The notes under the pieces: model-generated | The model's database searches: none | Told to the model about the DNA's origin: nothing | What the model saw: only the letters and a program-made list of their open reading frames with translations | Program-made: the position numbers and the translations under genes | Part shown: positions 1-11,363 of the stretch, piece by piece | Layout: each line of letters begins with the position of its first letter | Numbering within the stretch: position 1 is the first letter of the stretch | NCBI RefSeq assembly: GCF_963082655.1 | Contig: NC_081553.1 | Span: 20,863,979 to 20,927,978 of the forward strand | Direction: 5' to 3' | From: Stomoxys calcitrans | Taxonomy: Eukaryota; Arthropoda; Insecta; Diptera; Muscidae | Length of the DNA: 64,000 bases

Positions 1-2353
1 GTTTGGTTGTGACTGGTTGAGCCGGAACTTGTACCCGATGTGGAAGCCATTTTATTGGTGGTGGTGGTATCCGAGGTTTCTCGCTCATCGATTTTGTCCA
101 AACTCTTTGAGGTCATCACCGGCGGAGGTCGATGAGGCAGCGTAGACGACAACGACGTTGCTTGTGAAGTGCAGGTGTTGGTGTTTGTGGTCGTCAATGT
201 CGTCGCCGTCGCTGACATCCCTGTTGTGTTTGTTGTTGTTGTGGCCGCTTTGGCCACTGTGCTAACAACCTGTTGCTTATTGCCTTGTGTCCTTAAAGCT
301 GATGCTGATGTATTGGTGTTGTTGTTGGTGTTTGTTGTAAGGTTGACACCATTCCTTGTAGCCACTGCCGTCGCCGCCGCCGTCGCCATCTGTTGCCCCT
401 TGGAGCTGTATTGCAGCAGCACGCCATCGGCACTGCTGTGGCGCGGAAATAACATGACATCAATGCAGCTCTCCCGACGCTCCTTATCAAAATCCTCCAG
501 ACCTGTATAGGAGACAAGTAAATGTTTTTCAATTTCAATATCATTCGCAAGGGGTGCTTCAACACTGTGGGAGGGGGGAGCAAAATAAATATCTGTTGTG
601 GTGGATTGGAGATGGGGGGCGCCATCATCACCTTGTGAGGCAGGTGCACAGCTATTTGCCACTGCTTTGGTGGGGACTCTGGAAGTGGTGGTGTTGGGGT
701 TAATGGTTGTGGGATTTTGAGCAACTTTTTGCAAAGCTTGACTTAACAAAGTTGGGCTGCTGACAATTTGATTGGCATTCAACTGCGGACTGCCGGCACT
801 TGTGAGTTTTGTGGTTGTTGTTGTTGATGTTGTTGAGGGATGGGTTGGCTGTTGCTTGCTGAGCTGCAGCTGAAAGGAGTTTTGATAATTTGCGGAAGTG
901 GGTGGGGTCATGGCTATGGAACTCTCATCCATGAAACGTAACTCCGAATTATTGGCCATCACATCGTAGGTGTTGAGCTGCAATTCACTGTTGCTGCTGG
1001 GATTATCCGAGCCATCCGAGAACAGGGAGCTGGACTGAAATGGTTCGGGAGGAGGTAAAATGGCATGCACCAGTCCCACTTGAATTTGGTCGCGCGGCAC
1101 CACAATGGGGGCCAAGTTGACGGGGGAAAGTGGAGACTCATCATTGGGGGGTGCTTTGGGTGTGGAGGGTTGCGAGGAGGTTTTCAGTGCAGCAGCTGCT
1201 GCTGTTTGCGTTTCCGAACCACGTTCGGTTTCGACAATTTGCGACAAAGTGGCACATGAGGTCCTTTTCGATTTGTCCATGGGTGGCGGGCGACTGATCT
1301 CCTCCTTGCTTTGCGCCCTCTCCATACCCCTGTGACTGGAGGGATGGGGAGAGCTGGCGCCTGAGGATAAGGCCACGGCTTCTGTGGATTTGGAGGTGGG
1401 GGTACACAAACCTTTGGAGCGTGTTGCCAGTAGCGCCGCCTGGGCCCCGAAAACGAGCCCTATGGAAGACCGTTTGCGTAAGTTCGACATTTTCTGTTGG
1501 TTGATTAGCTGCTGGGCCTGATTCACCGAACTCTCCTCGTCCGAATCGAAGGCAGGGCTGCTGGAGCGCTCCGACTTCTCCACCTCGCCCGAATCGGTTT
1601 TGGAGCCCTTGTTATTGTTGCCCTTGGCAAGGCCATCGGAAATGCGTCGTTGTTCCTCGGGACCATCGGTAAGGGTGCCATTGATAATATCGGCCGCCTG
1701 GGCCAAGGGATTGGCCTGGCCCGAGCCACTGTAGCGCTTACCGCCTCCCACGCCCCCCGCTTGATCACAGCCTGTATTGTCCTCCATGTCGACTTTGGTT
1801 TTGAGAATTTTCTCCTCTATGGCCCCTATGCCGGCCGCATGGCCCGCCATGCCGGACATGGCTCCCGCACTGAGGGCCACCATTGATTGCATTTTGCGTT
1901 GTTTGGCTTCGCTGCGCTTTTGCATTTCATAGGCCGTCTTATAGATGCCACCATACAAAACGAACAGCACTATCAGCGTTGTCCAATAATAGCCAATGAT
2001 GAGGGCCGTATTAAAGACGGGATCCTTAAGGAATTGCACAGCACACTGACCCGGCAGCAGATCACGTTTGCCCGTAAAATGTTCCCAACCAAAGATGGAG
2101 ATGAAGAACAGCAGTGCAGGTATTATCCAGGTGATGGTGACCATGTAGATGACTCTCCTTTTGGTGCGCCAGCTGCGATATTTAGCTGCTATTTTAACCG
2201 AACAATAGCGATCGATGGTTATCAGCAACACTGTGTACTGGGAGACCAGGCACACTGTGTAGTCCACCGAAAGCCATAGGTCGCAGAGCAAGGGTCCCAG
2301 ATCCCAATAGCCCATGAGTACATAGACTGTGTAGAAGGGCATGGAGACGGTTC
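1..2353 (-). CDS. mAChR-B: B-type muscarinic acetylcholine receptor, exon 3 (TM2 end to TM5 plus giant third intracellular loop; partial at window edge)
   Basis: This is the main coding exon of a class A GPCR. The acceptor AG is at 2354-2355, and its first two bases GA complete a Gly codon begun in exon 2. The frame is open for 783 further codons to base 1, so the protein exceeds 960 residues. Visible landmarks, in protein numbering: Cys200 (TM3 cysteine), Asp207-Tyr208 (ligand-pocket Asp3.32), Asp224-Arg225-Tyr226, Trp252 (TM4) and Cys280 in ECL2. The ECL2 stretch [15 protein letters not shown] is strongly muscarinic-like. TM5 is at about 289-312. From about 316 on, the third loop is polar, with Ser, Thr, Gln and Asn runs, and extends more than 640 residues; TM6 and TM7 lie beyond the window. 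Family knowledge: B-type insect muscarinic receptors are Gi-coupled and insensitive to atropine. The pocket residues after Asp-Tyr (Thr-Val-Cys-Leu-Val-Ser) differ from the Ser-Asn pair of vertebrate M receptors, which fits B-type. Another orphan muscarinic-like receptor is the alternative. Confidence 0.85.
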
Positions 2354-2469
2354 CTGAAATGAAATGGAATATCAAAGAGGTAATTGATGGGAGGGTTAAA
2401 TAGACCATTAGCAAGCTTTAAATATGTATGTATCAGTCGGATAGACGAAATAAGAAGGACCGACTTACA

Positions 2470-4780
2470 GGTGGACAGGGAATAGGCATTCATGAAGATG
2501 GACAGACGTGCGGGTGGGCAGACATACGAACAGACAGACTGATGGGCATACATGCTGATGTATGGGAATACAGATGGACAAACATATAGATGGACAGACA
2601 TACATATGGACAGATCTTTAGATGGACAGTCATTCAGATGGACAGATAAACAGATGGACAGATAAACAGACGGAGCGACACCCAAAAGGAGAGACAGACG
2701 TACGGGTGGGCAGACATACGAACATACAGATTGATGGGCATACATGCTGATGTATGGGAATACAGATGGACAAACATATAGACGGACAGACATACAGATG
2801 GACAGACATACAAATGGACAGACATTCAGATGGGCAGATAAACAGATTAACACATGGAGCGACACACAAAAGCAGAGTCAAACAGGTGGTTTGACATATA
2901 GACAGACGTATAGATGTACATCCAGATGGACAGATATATGGATAGGTAGATAGATGGACAGACTGATGGGCATACTTTCAGAAGGACAAACATACAGATG
3001 GGGAGACAGACAAATGGACATGGATTGAGATCCAGATAGGCAGGTGGACAGACAGGCTGATGCAGATGGACAGATATGTAGATGGACAGATATACAGTCT
3101 GACAGTTATATAGATGGGCAGGCGGACAGACAGATTGATTGGCATACATGCAGATGAACAGACATACAGACATTTAGATGTACAGACATACCGAAGGATT
3201 GACTCAAAGATAGACGGACATACAGATGGACCGACATACCAATAGGAAGATAGACAGACAAACAGACAGTTGGACAGACATACAGATGGGTAGATAGACG
3301 GACAAGTTGGCTGATGGGTATACATGTACATGAATGGAAATACAGACATACAGAAGGACAGACAAACAGATGGACAGATATTCTGATGAACAGATATTCT
3401 GATGAACAGATATTCTGATGAACAGATATTCTGATGAACAGATATTCTGATGAACAGATATTCTGATGAACAGATATTCTGATGAACAGATATTCTGATG
3501 AACAGATATTCTGATGAACAGATATTCTGATGAACAGATAAACTGATAGAACGACACACAAAAGGAAATACATACAGATGGTTTGACATAAAGGCGGACA
3601 GACATACAGATTCACAGACATGCATATGGACAGACATACATATGGACAGACATACATATGGACAGACATTCAGATAGGTAGATGGACAGACACTGATAGG
3701 CATACATGCAGGCATACACAGATGGACAGATATACAGATGGCTAGCCATACAAATGGGGAGTCAGACGGAAGGAGAGACTTATGGACATCCAGATGGACA
3801 GACATACGGATAGGACGATAGACAGACAAACAGACTGATGGGCATACATGCAGATGAACAGACATAAAGACAGATTGAAAGAGAAACAAATAGACCTATA
3901 TAGAAATGTAAAGATATACAAATGGTTTGACATATAGAAGGACAGATATACAGATAAGCGGATATACAGACCGACTGATAGACATATTTGTAGGTGGACA
4001 GACATCCAGATTGGCAGACATCAAAATGGGTAGGCAGATTGGTGGGAATACATGCAGATGGACAGACATACAGGTGGACTGACATACAAATAGAAAGACA
4101 TACAGGTGGATTGACATGAGGACGGATAAACATACAAATTGACAGGCATACAGATGGACAAACAAGCTGATGGGCATATGTGCAGATGGACCCACTACAG
4201 GTGAACACATATGCAGATGGACAGAGAGACGGACTGGAAAGATGGAAAAACAGACAAAAAGACAGGTTGACAGACAGGCAGAGATATTGATGAACAGACA
4301 GACAAACCCGACTGACAAAACTGACGAATAAACAGTTTGACAGACTGATGAGCATATATGCAGAATGACAGATAGGCCGACATAAAAATCGAAAGACATA
4401 CAGACATAAAAATTGACAGTCATACAGATGGGCAGACAGACTAAAGGGCATACGATTACATGCAGGTGGATAGACATAGGGATGAACTCTTATACAGATG
4501 GGTAGAGAGACGAACTGGACAGACAGATGAACCGACAGTCAGACATATTGATGGACAGCCAGACAAACCAATGGAAGGAAAAACTCATGTAAAGACTGAA
4601 GAATAGTCAGTTTGGCAAACGGAATGGACAGATAGATTGACAGATAGACATACAGCCAGCCAGACAGACAAACAGATAAACAGAGGGAAAGACAGACAAA
4701 CAGTTTAACAGACGGAAAAATTGATTGCCCGTAAGACTGTCTATGGGTTAGACTAACAGACAGACAGATACAAATAGTCT
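2470..4780. repeat. degenerate 16-bp / tetranucleotide-derived tandem array (GACAGACATACAGATG-like)
   Basis: About 2.3 kb consist of variants of GACAGACATACAGATG, mixed with GATA and CAGA units. On the minus strand it reads as Cys/Leu/Ser/Val/Pro-rich peptides in every frame, which is a property of the repeat and not of a gene. Larger blocks are also duplicated: a stretch near 2500-2600 recurs near 2695-2790. It sits wholly inside intron 2 of the receptor gene. Confidence 0.9.
3375..3540. repeat. ten perfect tandem copies of a 16-bp unit
   Basis: The unit CAGATATTCTGATGAA repeats ten times without error from 3375 to 3534, followed by a partial copy. It lies inside the degenerate array and is far more homogeneous than its surroundings, which indicates recent expansion. 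Because 16 is not a multiple of 3, all three minus-strand frames give the same 16-residue peptide repeat in different phase. Confidence 0.95.
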
Positions 4781-4795
4781 TTCTGTCTGTTTATA

Positions 4796-4999
4796 TTGGG
4801 TTGCCCAAAAAGTAATTACGGATTTTTCTTGTGACTCTGTAATTGCATTCTTTCTTCTGTCAGTTATCAGCTGTTACTTTTAGCTTGCTTTAGAAAAAAG
4901 TGTAAAAAAAGTATATTTCATTAAAGTTCATTCTAAATTTTATTAAAAATGCATTTACTTTCTTTTAAAAAATCCGCAATTACTTTTTGGGCAACCCAA
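4796..4999. mobile_element. mariner-type MITE copy 1 (204 bp)
   Basis: The terminal inverted repeat begins TTGGGTTGCCCAAAAAGTAA at the left, with its complement at the right, and TA flanks both sides (4794-4795 and 5000-5001). There is no coding capacity. It is one of four copies in the window and lies in the receptor intron. The same terminus precedes the mariner transposase remnant at 37632. Confidence 0.9.
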
Positions 5000-5117
5000 T
5001 ATATGTCTTTTGTTGTTACATGGCTTGACCCAAGAAAATGATACTCGAATCAAGCCTCCCAAGCAATGACATTCAAAATAATCCCCCTTTCATCCCCCAT
5101 CTCCCTAAAATACCTAC

Positions 5118-5536
5118 CTATCAGCATATCCGTGGCTGCCAACGAAGCTATGAAATAATTGCTAGGCTGTCTTATATTCCGATCCACTATAAAGGCCAAC
5201 AATACCAAAATATTGCCTCCCACCGTCAAGATAATGCAAATCGCTAGGCACACTGCTATGGCTATGGTCTGCCACAGTTCAAAGGGAGGCAACACCAGGG
5301 CGGGACCTTCACTCTCATTGCCGTCATTGCCATAGACACTTGTACTATTCGTGGTGCCATTTACAAATGCTGCTAATCTCTGCAAATCATCACTCGTCCA
5401 TAAATTCAACTCTCCATTTTCTCCAATAAAAGGTCGATAGAGTTGTGCCGCTTTTAGCAGTCGCTTGCATTCGTTTGGTTCCACAAAACGATTGTAAATG
5501 GATTTGCAGAGATTTTCTCGTTCCTTTTTAAGGCGC
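5118..5536 (-). CDS. mAChR-B: mAChR-B exon 2 (extracellular N-terminus, TM1, start of TM2)
   Basis: This 419-nt exon has acceptor AG at 5537-5538 and donor GTAGGT from 5117. The reading frame joins exon 1 as TG|G (Trp37) and exon 3 as G|GA (Gly177), both in phase. It encodes residues 37-177. The ectodomain has possible N-glycosylation sites at Asn96, Asn100 and Asn110. TM1 spans about 125-152 and contains the conserved GGN (Asn145). The ICL1 and TM2 signature is [11 protein letters not shown], with Asp173 the sodium-site Asp2.50. If intron 2 were retained, the frame would add about 21 residues and then stop, giving a receptor truncated inside TM2. The reading does not start inside this exon: the frame is open back to the acceptor. 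Confidence 0.85.
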
Positions 5537-5638
5537 CTAGATGGAGGGGGAAAAAAAGAGCAAAATGATGAAAATGTTTAGAAAAGAGGATTATTTTTTT
5601 TTTTATTTCTTCTGCAATAGCATTTTAAGAAATTTTAC

Positions 5639-5748
5639 CATTGTGTTATGAAATCAGGTTTTATTGAGTATATCGAATCGGTTTTATTATCGATTTCCGT
5701 GGAGGATAACTCAAAATCCTCCATGTCACTGGAAGGTCTCATTGTCAT
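5639..5748 (-). CDS. mAChR-B: mAChR-B exon 1 (initiator Met and first 36 residues)
   Basis: The ATG is at 5748-5746, with an in-frame TAG four codons upstream and A at -3. The exon encodes MTMRPSSDMEDFELSS and continues to Gln36, with a sequon at Asn21. It ends in TG before donor GTAAAA at 5638. Splicing across a 102-nt intron (5537-5638) yields a continuous frame into exon 2. A second ATG two codons downstream is an alternative start. The exon is too short to be found as an ORF; I identify it from the matched splice phase, the upstream stop and the acidic, Ser/Thr-rich N-terminus. No signal peptide is evident, which is normal for this receptor class. Confidence 0.7.
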
Positions 5749-5860
5749 TATTCCCTAACAGCAGTTACAGCAAATGCACAGAGTTTCAACTAATGTAGGC
5801 CATGGAAAGTTCTGGATAATTTCATCTTCAATGGTTGCTGATTAAATGCCATGTAATATC
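5749..5860 (-). other. mAChR-B: probable 5'UTR exon part of mAChR-B with a 20-codon uORF
   Basis: A good acceptor (TTTACTTTCAG) ends at 5861 on the minus strand, so a non-coding exon piece probably runs from 5860 into the start codon at 5748. It contains an upstream ATG at 5852-5850 and a 20-codon uORF ending in TAG at 5790, 41 nt before the main ATG. The 5' donor partner was not identified in the window. This is inferred from splice-site appearance only. Confidence 0.45.
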
Positions 5861-6219
5861 CTGAAAGTAAAGGAAAAATAAAAAAAAATTATTTCTTGGA
5901 AAAAAAAAACAATAAAAATAATACTGACGTAGTAGAATAGTTTTTTGAATATCAATTTCATGGTATTTTGGAAGGGCTTTCTTGTCTTGGCATGTTTTTT
6001 TTTTGATTTAGCGCCCATATTAATTTAAGGTTTAGTACCCATAAAAGGCATAAGTATCACCCGTTTTTCATGAAATTTGCTACGTTGAGTTGTATACGAC
6101 CCTACCTAGGCATATGAGGAGGGTGATGAGATGTGGAAGCATTTCGTATGTCATTGCCCGTCTTTCACTGTTAACTTATGTGGTGACACAATACCAGACT
6201 TGAGCCATTTTAGGGACAC

Positions 6220-7990
6220 TGACTGGAGCCTCATAGAAGTCACTGTGTCAAATTTCAGTGAAATCGGATTATAAATGTGCCTTTTATGGGGCCAAGACTT
6301 TAAATCGAGAGATCGGTTTATATGACAGCTATAACCAACTCTGAAACGATCTGGGCCAAATTGAAGAGGGCTGTCGAAGGTCCTAACACAACACACTGTC
6401 TCATTTTGGCGAAATCAGACAATAAATGTGCCTTTTATGGGCCCAAAGCCTTACATCGAGAGATCGGTCTATATGGCAGCTATATCCTAATCGGAACCGA
6501 TCTGGCCCAAATTGAAGAAGAATGTCGACTGGCCTAACACATATCACTATCCCAAATTTCAGCAAAATGGTGCAATAAATTTGGCTTTTATGGGCCTAAG
6601 ACCCGAAATCGGCGGATCGGTCTATATGACAGCTATATCCAAATCCAGACCGATCTTAGCCAAATTGAAGAAGAATGTCGAAGGGCCTAACACAACTCAC
6701 TGTTCCAAATGTCGGTGAAATCGGACAATAAATGCGTCTTTTATGGGCCCAAGACCCTAAATCGGCGGATCGGTCTATATAGCAGCTATATCCAAATCTG
6801 GACCGATCTGAGCCAAATTGAAGAACGATGTCGAAGGGCTTAGCACAACTCACTTTCTCAAATTTCGGCGAAATCGGACAATAAATGCGCCTTTTATGGC
6901 CCCAAAACCTTAAATGGAGAGATCGGTCTACATGGCAGCTATATCCAAATCTGAACCGATCTTGGCCAAATTGAAGAAGAATGTCGAAGGGCCTAACACA
7001 ACTCACTGTCCCAAATTTCGGCGACATCGGACAATAAAGGCGACTTTTATGGGCTCAACGCCTTAAATCGAGAGATCGGTCTATATGGCAGCTATATCCA
7101 AATCTGGACCGATCTGAGCCAAATTGAAAAACGATATCGAAGGGCCTAGCACAACTCACTTTCTCAAATTTCGGCGAAATCGGACAATAAATGCGCCTTT
7201 TATGGCCCCAAAACCTTAAATGGAGAGATCGGTCTACATGGCAGCTATATCCAAATCTGAACCGATCTGTGCCATAGTGCAGGAATATGTCGAGTGGCTT
7301 AATTTAACTTACTCTCCCAAATTTCGGCGACATCGGACAAAAAAGGCGACTTTTATGGGCCCAAAGCCTTAAATCGAGGGATCGGTCTATATTGGCGGCT
7401 ATACCCAAATCTGGCCCAAATTGAAAAAGAATGTCGACTGGCCTAACACATATCACTGTCCCAAATTTCAGCAAAATGGGCTAATAAATGTGACTTTTAT
7501 GGGCCTAAGACCCGAAATCGGCAAATCGGTCTATATGGTAGCTATATCCAAATCTGGACCGATCTGGTCCAAATTGAAGAACGATGTCGAAGGGCCTAGC
7601 ACAACTCACTTTCTCAAATTTCGGCGAAATCGGACAATAAATGCGCCTTTTATGGACCCAAAACCTTAAATCGAGAGGTTGGTCTATATGGCAGCTATAT
7701 TCAAATCTGGACCGATCTGAGCCAAATTGAAGAAGAATGTCGACAGGCCTAACACATCTCACTGTCCTAAATTTCAGCAAAATGGGGTAATAAATGTGGC
7801 TTTTATGGGCCTAAGAGCCGAAATCGGCGGATCGGTCTATATGGGGGCTATATCAAGATATAGTCCAATATAGCCCATCTACGAACTTAACCTGCTTATG
7901 AACAAAAAAAAAAAAAAAAGAATCTGTGCAAAGTCTCAGCTCAATTTATTAAAGTCAGTTGGAAGTCATGAGGGAAATCATTGTTAAAAA
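6220..7990 (+). mobile_element. family A element (about 11 monomers of 152 bp), left end missing
   Basis: The anchor GATCGGTCTATATGGCAGCT recurs at about 6312, 6463, 6616, 6768 and so on to 7830, a mean spacing of 152 bp. Each monomer also holds CTCACTGTCCCAAATTTC and a TTTTATGGGCC motif. The array runs into the family's right-hand transition (ACTTAACCTGCTTATG near 7885) but the terminal (GACG)n segment is lost. The short ORFs within it are repeat translations without a conserved gene-like frame. Confidence 0.85.
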
Positions 7991-8129
7991 TTTTAACCCA
8001 AGGGGATGAAAAGTGCGCCCTCTATAGGTGCAATGTATCTTATATAGGACACATTATATATACATTGCCTTATATATAGGACACATTCGGTGTCGGATCG
8101 CTTATTTTTGTTAAATTTTTCAAAAAAAT

Positions 8130-8235
8130 AGGAACTTTGCCGATAGTACGATATCAACAGGAAAAATATCAATCGATATTTAGTCAAAAAATAAAATATC
8201 GATAGTATCGATAATGCCATCGATATTTTGCCAGC
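8130..8235. promoter_or_regulatory. cluster of CGATA / TATCGATA motifs
   Basis: Six CGATA sites fall within about 100 bp (from 8142 to about 8226), two of them in the palindrome TATCGATA. In Drosophila such clusters are bound by BEAF-32 or DREF at housekeeping promoters and boundaries. No adjacent gene is visible, so the role is only a suggestion; it may be a relic inside a repeat. Confidence 0.35.
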
Positions 8236-8274
8236 TCTACTTAGTTTACATATTTTATACATATTCACCATATG

Positions 8275-8630
8275 ATGGGGGTATCCTAACTTCGCTATTT
8301 CGTTTGTAACATCTCGAAATATTGATCTAAGACTTCATCGTCTTTACATTTTTAATCGATGTAGTCATGTCCGTCCATGCGGCTGTCTGTAGAAATCACG
8401 CTATCTTTCGAAGGCGTAAAGCTAGGTGCTTGAAATGTAGCATAAATACTTCTTATTAGGTCGGTTGGAATTGTAAATGGTCCATGTTTTGGTTTAGCTG
8501 CCATATAAACCGATCTTGGATCTTGGATGCGCCCGCTAGAGGGCGCAATTCTTATCCGATTTGGCTAAAATTTTGCATGAGGTGATTTGTTCAGACTTCC
8601 AACAACTGCTTCAAGTATGGTTGAAATTGA
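8275..8630 (-). mobile_element. family B right-end fragment (reverse orientation)
   Basis: It carries, in reverse, the B right-end hallmarks: GATGGGGGTAT, ATTTCGTTTGTAACA, GTCCGTCC, and then one B monomer with the CTAGAGGGCGCAATTCTTAT core. It is truncated at both sides and merges into family D. Confidence 0.75.
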
Positions 8631-9460
8631 TGTGCTTCGTTTGTTTGTTTGTCTGTTCCGTATAGACTCAAAAACGGCTGAACCGATTTCCAAGAAATTT
8701 TCACAGATGGTAGAGTTTGAGTTCCCGGTGAAAATAGGGTTCCACATTTGTTGATATTTGAAGGGGGCGGACCCTTCCCTCATACCTCCATTTTCAAAAA
8801 CGCCAGATCTCGGAGATGGGTGCATCGATTTAACGAAATTTTGCTTGTCACCTTATGGTACCTCAAAAACACAAAATTGATATAAAATGTTGTGGTGAAA
8901 TATCCTGGGGGGACGCCCCATCCTAAAACCCCCCCTAACGGACATGTTTACCGATTGGGACAATATGCGTATCAAATGAAAGGTATTTAAGAGTAGATTA
9001 CGAACTTGGCATAAAAATGACCCCCTTAGTATCGGGGGATCCCCCACCCCAAAAACAACATCCAACAGGACACTTGTACAGGTTTCGGCAATATGGGTAT
9101 CAAATGAAAGGTATTTAATAGTAGACTACAAATCTGATATAAAAATTTATTATTTAGTGTTTGAGGGGCCTTCCCCATCCCCCAAAATCCCCAGCAGGAC
9201 ATATTTACCGATTGGACAATATGGGTATCAAATGAAAGGGGTTTGAAAGTTGAGTGCACATACGTTATAAGAATTTGGTATAAAGGTGTCTACGGGGCCT
9301 CCCCAACCCCAAAAACTCTCAAAACGGGCATTAATGTCCAACGTCACCAAATGGGTATAAAATGAAAGGTTTTTAGGATTTAACGATAAATTTGGTATAC
9401 ACATCTGAAAAAGACCTTGGTAGGTATTTAGGTATTTAGTAGGTGGACCGGTCACCTACT
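8630..9460 (+). repeat. family D repeat (period about 128 bp)
   Basis: It starts with a segment containing AAAACGGCTGAACCGATTTC and continues as monomers marked by ATGGGTATCAAATGAAAGG at about 8966, 9093, 9222 and 9350. It is C-rich (CCCCACCCC blocks). A second copy is at 60857-61636, and a reverse fragment lies at 36110-36480. No protein family is recognised. Confidence 0.75.
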
Positions 9461-9554
9461 AAATACCTTTCAATTAGACTGTAGATCTATCAGTTTTGAT
9501 TGCCACTACGGCGTGGATTTCTTTAAAATCAAGCCTTTAATAGCGTTTGACAAC

Positions 9555-9680
9555 GCTACCAGTATCAGGAAATATGATGAACATACATTTTGTTCACTTT
9601 GAGGTGTTTGAGTTCGCCAACAAAAGACGGTAGCAATTTTTCAGTAAAATCTAACGCAATCACACTATTGAACACAACAG
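9555..9680 (-). pseudogene. mariner-like transposase N-terminal fragment
   Basis: On the minus strand it encodes IVGELKHLKVNKMYV, the helix-turn-helix N-terminus of a mariner-like transposase. The same segment lies on the plus strand at 34350-34430, so both are relics of one family. It breaks off after about 20 codons. Confidence 0.55.
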
Positions 9681-9704
9681 AATTTGTAAAAAATATAAGG
9701 AACA

Positions 9705-11363
9705 CATCGAAATAGCCATTTCCGACCCTATAAAGTATACATATTCTAGATCGTCGTAAAAATCTAAGACGTTCTAGCCATGTCCGCCCGTCTGTCTGTT
9801 GAAATCACGCTACAGCCTTTAAAAATAAAGATATTAAACTGAAACTTTGCACAGATTCTCTTTTTTTTGTCAATAAGCAGGTTAAGTTTCAAGATGGGCT
9901 ATATCGGACTATATCTTGATATAGCCCCCATATAGACCGATCCGTCGATTTAGGGTCTTAGGTCCATGGAAACCATATTTATTATCCGATTTTGCTGAAA
10001 TTTGGGTCAGTGAGTTGTGTTAGGCCAGACGATAACCTTCTTCAATTTGGCCCTGATCGGTTCAGATTTGGATATAGTTGCCATATAGACCGATCCGCCG
10101 ATTTAGGGTGTTAGGTCCATGAAAGCCATATTTATTAACCGATTTTGCTAAAATTTGGGTCAGTGAGTTGTGTTCGGCCAGACGATATCCTTCTTCAATT
10201 TGGCCCTAATCGGATTTGGATATAGCTGCCATATAGACCGATCTCTCGATTTAAGGTCTTGGGCCCATCAAAGGCGCATTTATTGTCCGATGTCGCCAAA
10301 ATTTGGGACAGTGAGTTGTGTTAAGACCTCCGACATCCTTCTTCAATTTGGCCCTAATCGGATTTGGATATAGCTGCCATATAGACCGATCTCTCGATTT
10401 AAGGTCTTGGGCCCATAAAAGGCTTATTTATTGTCCGATGTCGCCGAAATTTGGGACAGTGAGTTGTGTAAGGACCTTCGATATCCTTCTTAAATTTGGC
10501 CCAGATCGGTTCAGATTTGAATATAGCTGCCATATAGACCGATCTCTCGATTTAAGGTCTTGGGCCCATAAAAGGCTTATTTATTGTCCGATGTTGCCGA
10601 AATTTGGGACACTGAGTTGTGTTAGGGCCTTCGATATCCTTCTTTAATTTGGCTCAGATCGCTCCATATTTGGATATAGCTGCCATATAGACCGATCTCT
10701 CGATTTAAGGTTTTGGGCTCATAAAAGACACATTTATTGTCCGATATCGACAAAATTTTGGTCGGTGAGTTGTGTTAGGCTACTCGACATCCTTTTGCAG
10801 TTTGGCCCAGATTGGTTCAGATTTGGATTTAGCTGCCATATAGACCGATCTCTCGATTAAAGGTCTTATGCCCATAAAATGCCCATTTTTTGTCCGATGT
10901 CGCCGAAGTTTGGGACAGTGAGTTGTGTTAAGACCTTCGATATCCTTCTTCAATTTAGCCCAGATCGGTTCAGATTGGAATATAGCGGCCATATAGACCG
11001 ATCTCTCGACTTAAAGTCTTGACCCCATAAAATGCGCATTTATAAGCCGATTTCGCTTAAATTTGACACAGTGACTTATGTAAGGCTTTTCGACTTCCGT
11101 GTCGTATATGGTTCAGATCGATCGATATTTGGATATAGCTACCAAAAAGACCCATATTTTGTTCAACAATGACTTGTACTTATTAGACCACTCAATCTCC
11201 GTGCCGAATTTGATCCAGATCGGAGCATATTTTAATATAGCTGATATGGGGGCATAAATTATGCATTTTTCACCGGACTATGACGAAAGGTGGTTTACAT
11301 ATATACCCGAGGGGGAGGGTATCCAAAGTTCGGCCTGGCCGAACTTAACACCTTTTTACTTGC
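9705..11363 (-). mobile_element. family A element, near-complete, reverse orientation
   Basis: In reverse it shows the right end (CCGCCCGTCTGTCTG near 9785, AAGCAGGTTAAGTTTC), about eight to nine monomers, then the left end with the palindrome near 11330 (one mismatch, TTCGGCCTGGCCGAA) and terminal CCTTTTTACTTG. The internal ORFs are repeat translations. Confidence 0.85.

Larger units (their letters stand above)
2354..5117 (-). other. mAChR-B intron 2 (2764 nt)
   Basis: The intron has GT donor at 5117-5116 and AG acceptor at 2355-2354. It is filled mainly by the degenerate GACA/CAGATA-type tandem array (2470-4780) and a 204-bp mariner-type MITE (4796-4999). Only about 100-120 bp next to each splice site looks like ordinary intron sequence. 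Confidence 0.8.

Noticed and set aside
3375..3540. CRISPR-like regular repeats
   Set aside because: Units are 16 bp with no spacers, in a eukaryotic intron.
2630..4477. Many overlapping minus-strand frames rich in Cys, Leu, Ser, Val and Pro
   Set aside because: They are translations of the GACA/CAGA array, open in all three frames, and lie inside an intron of the receptor gene.
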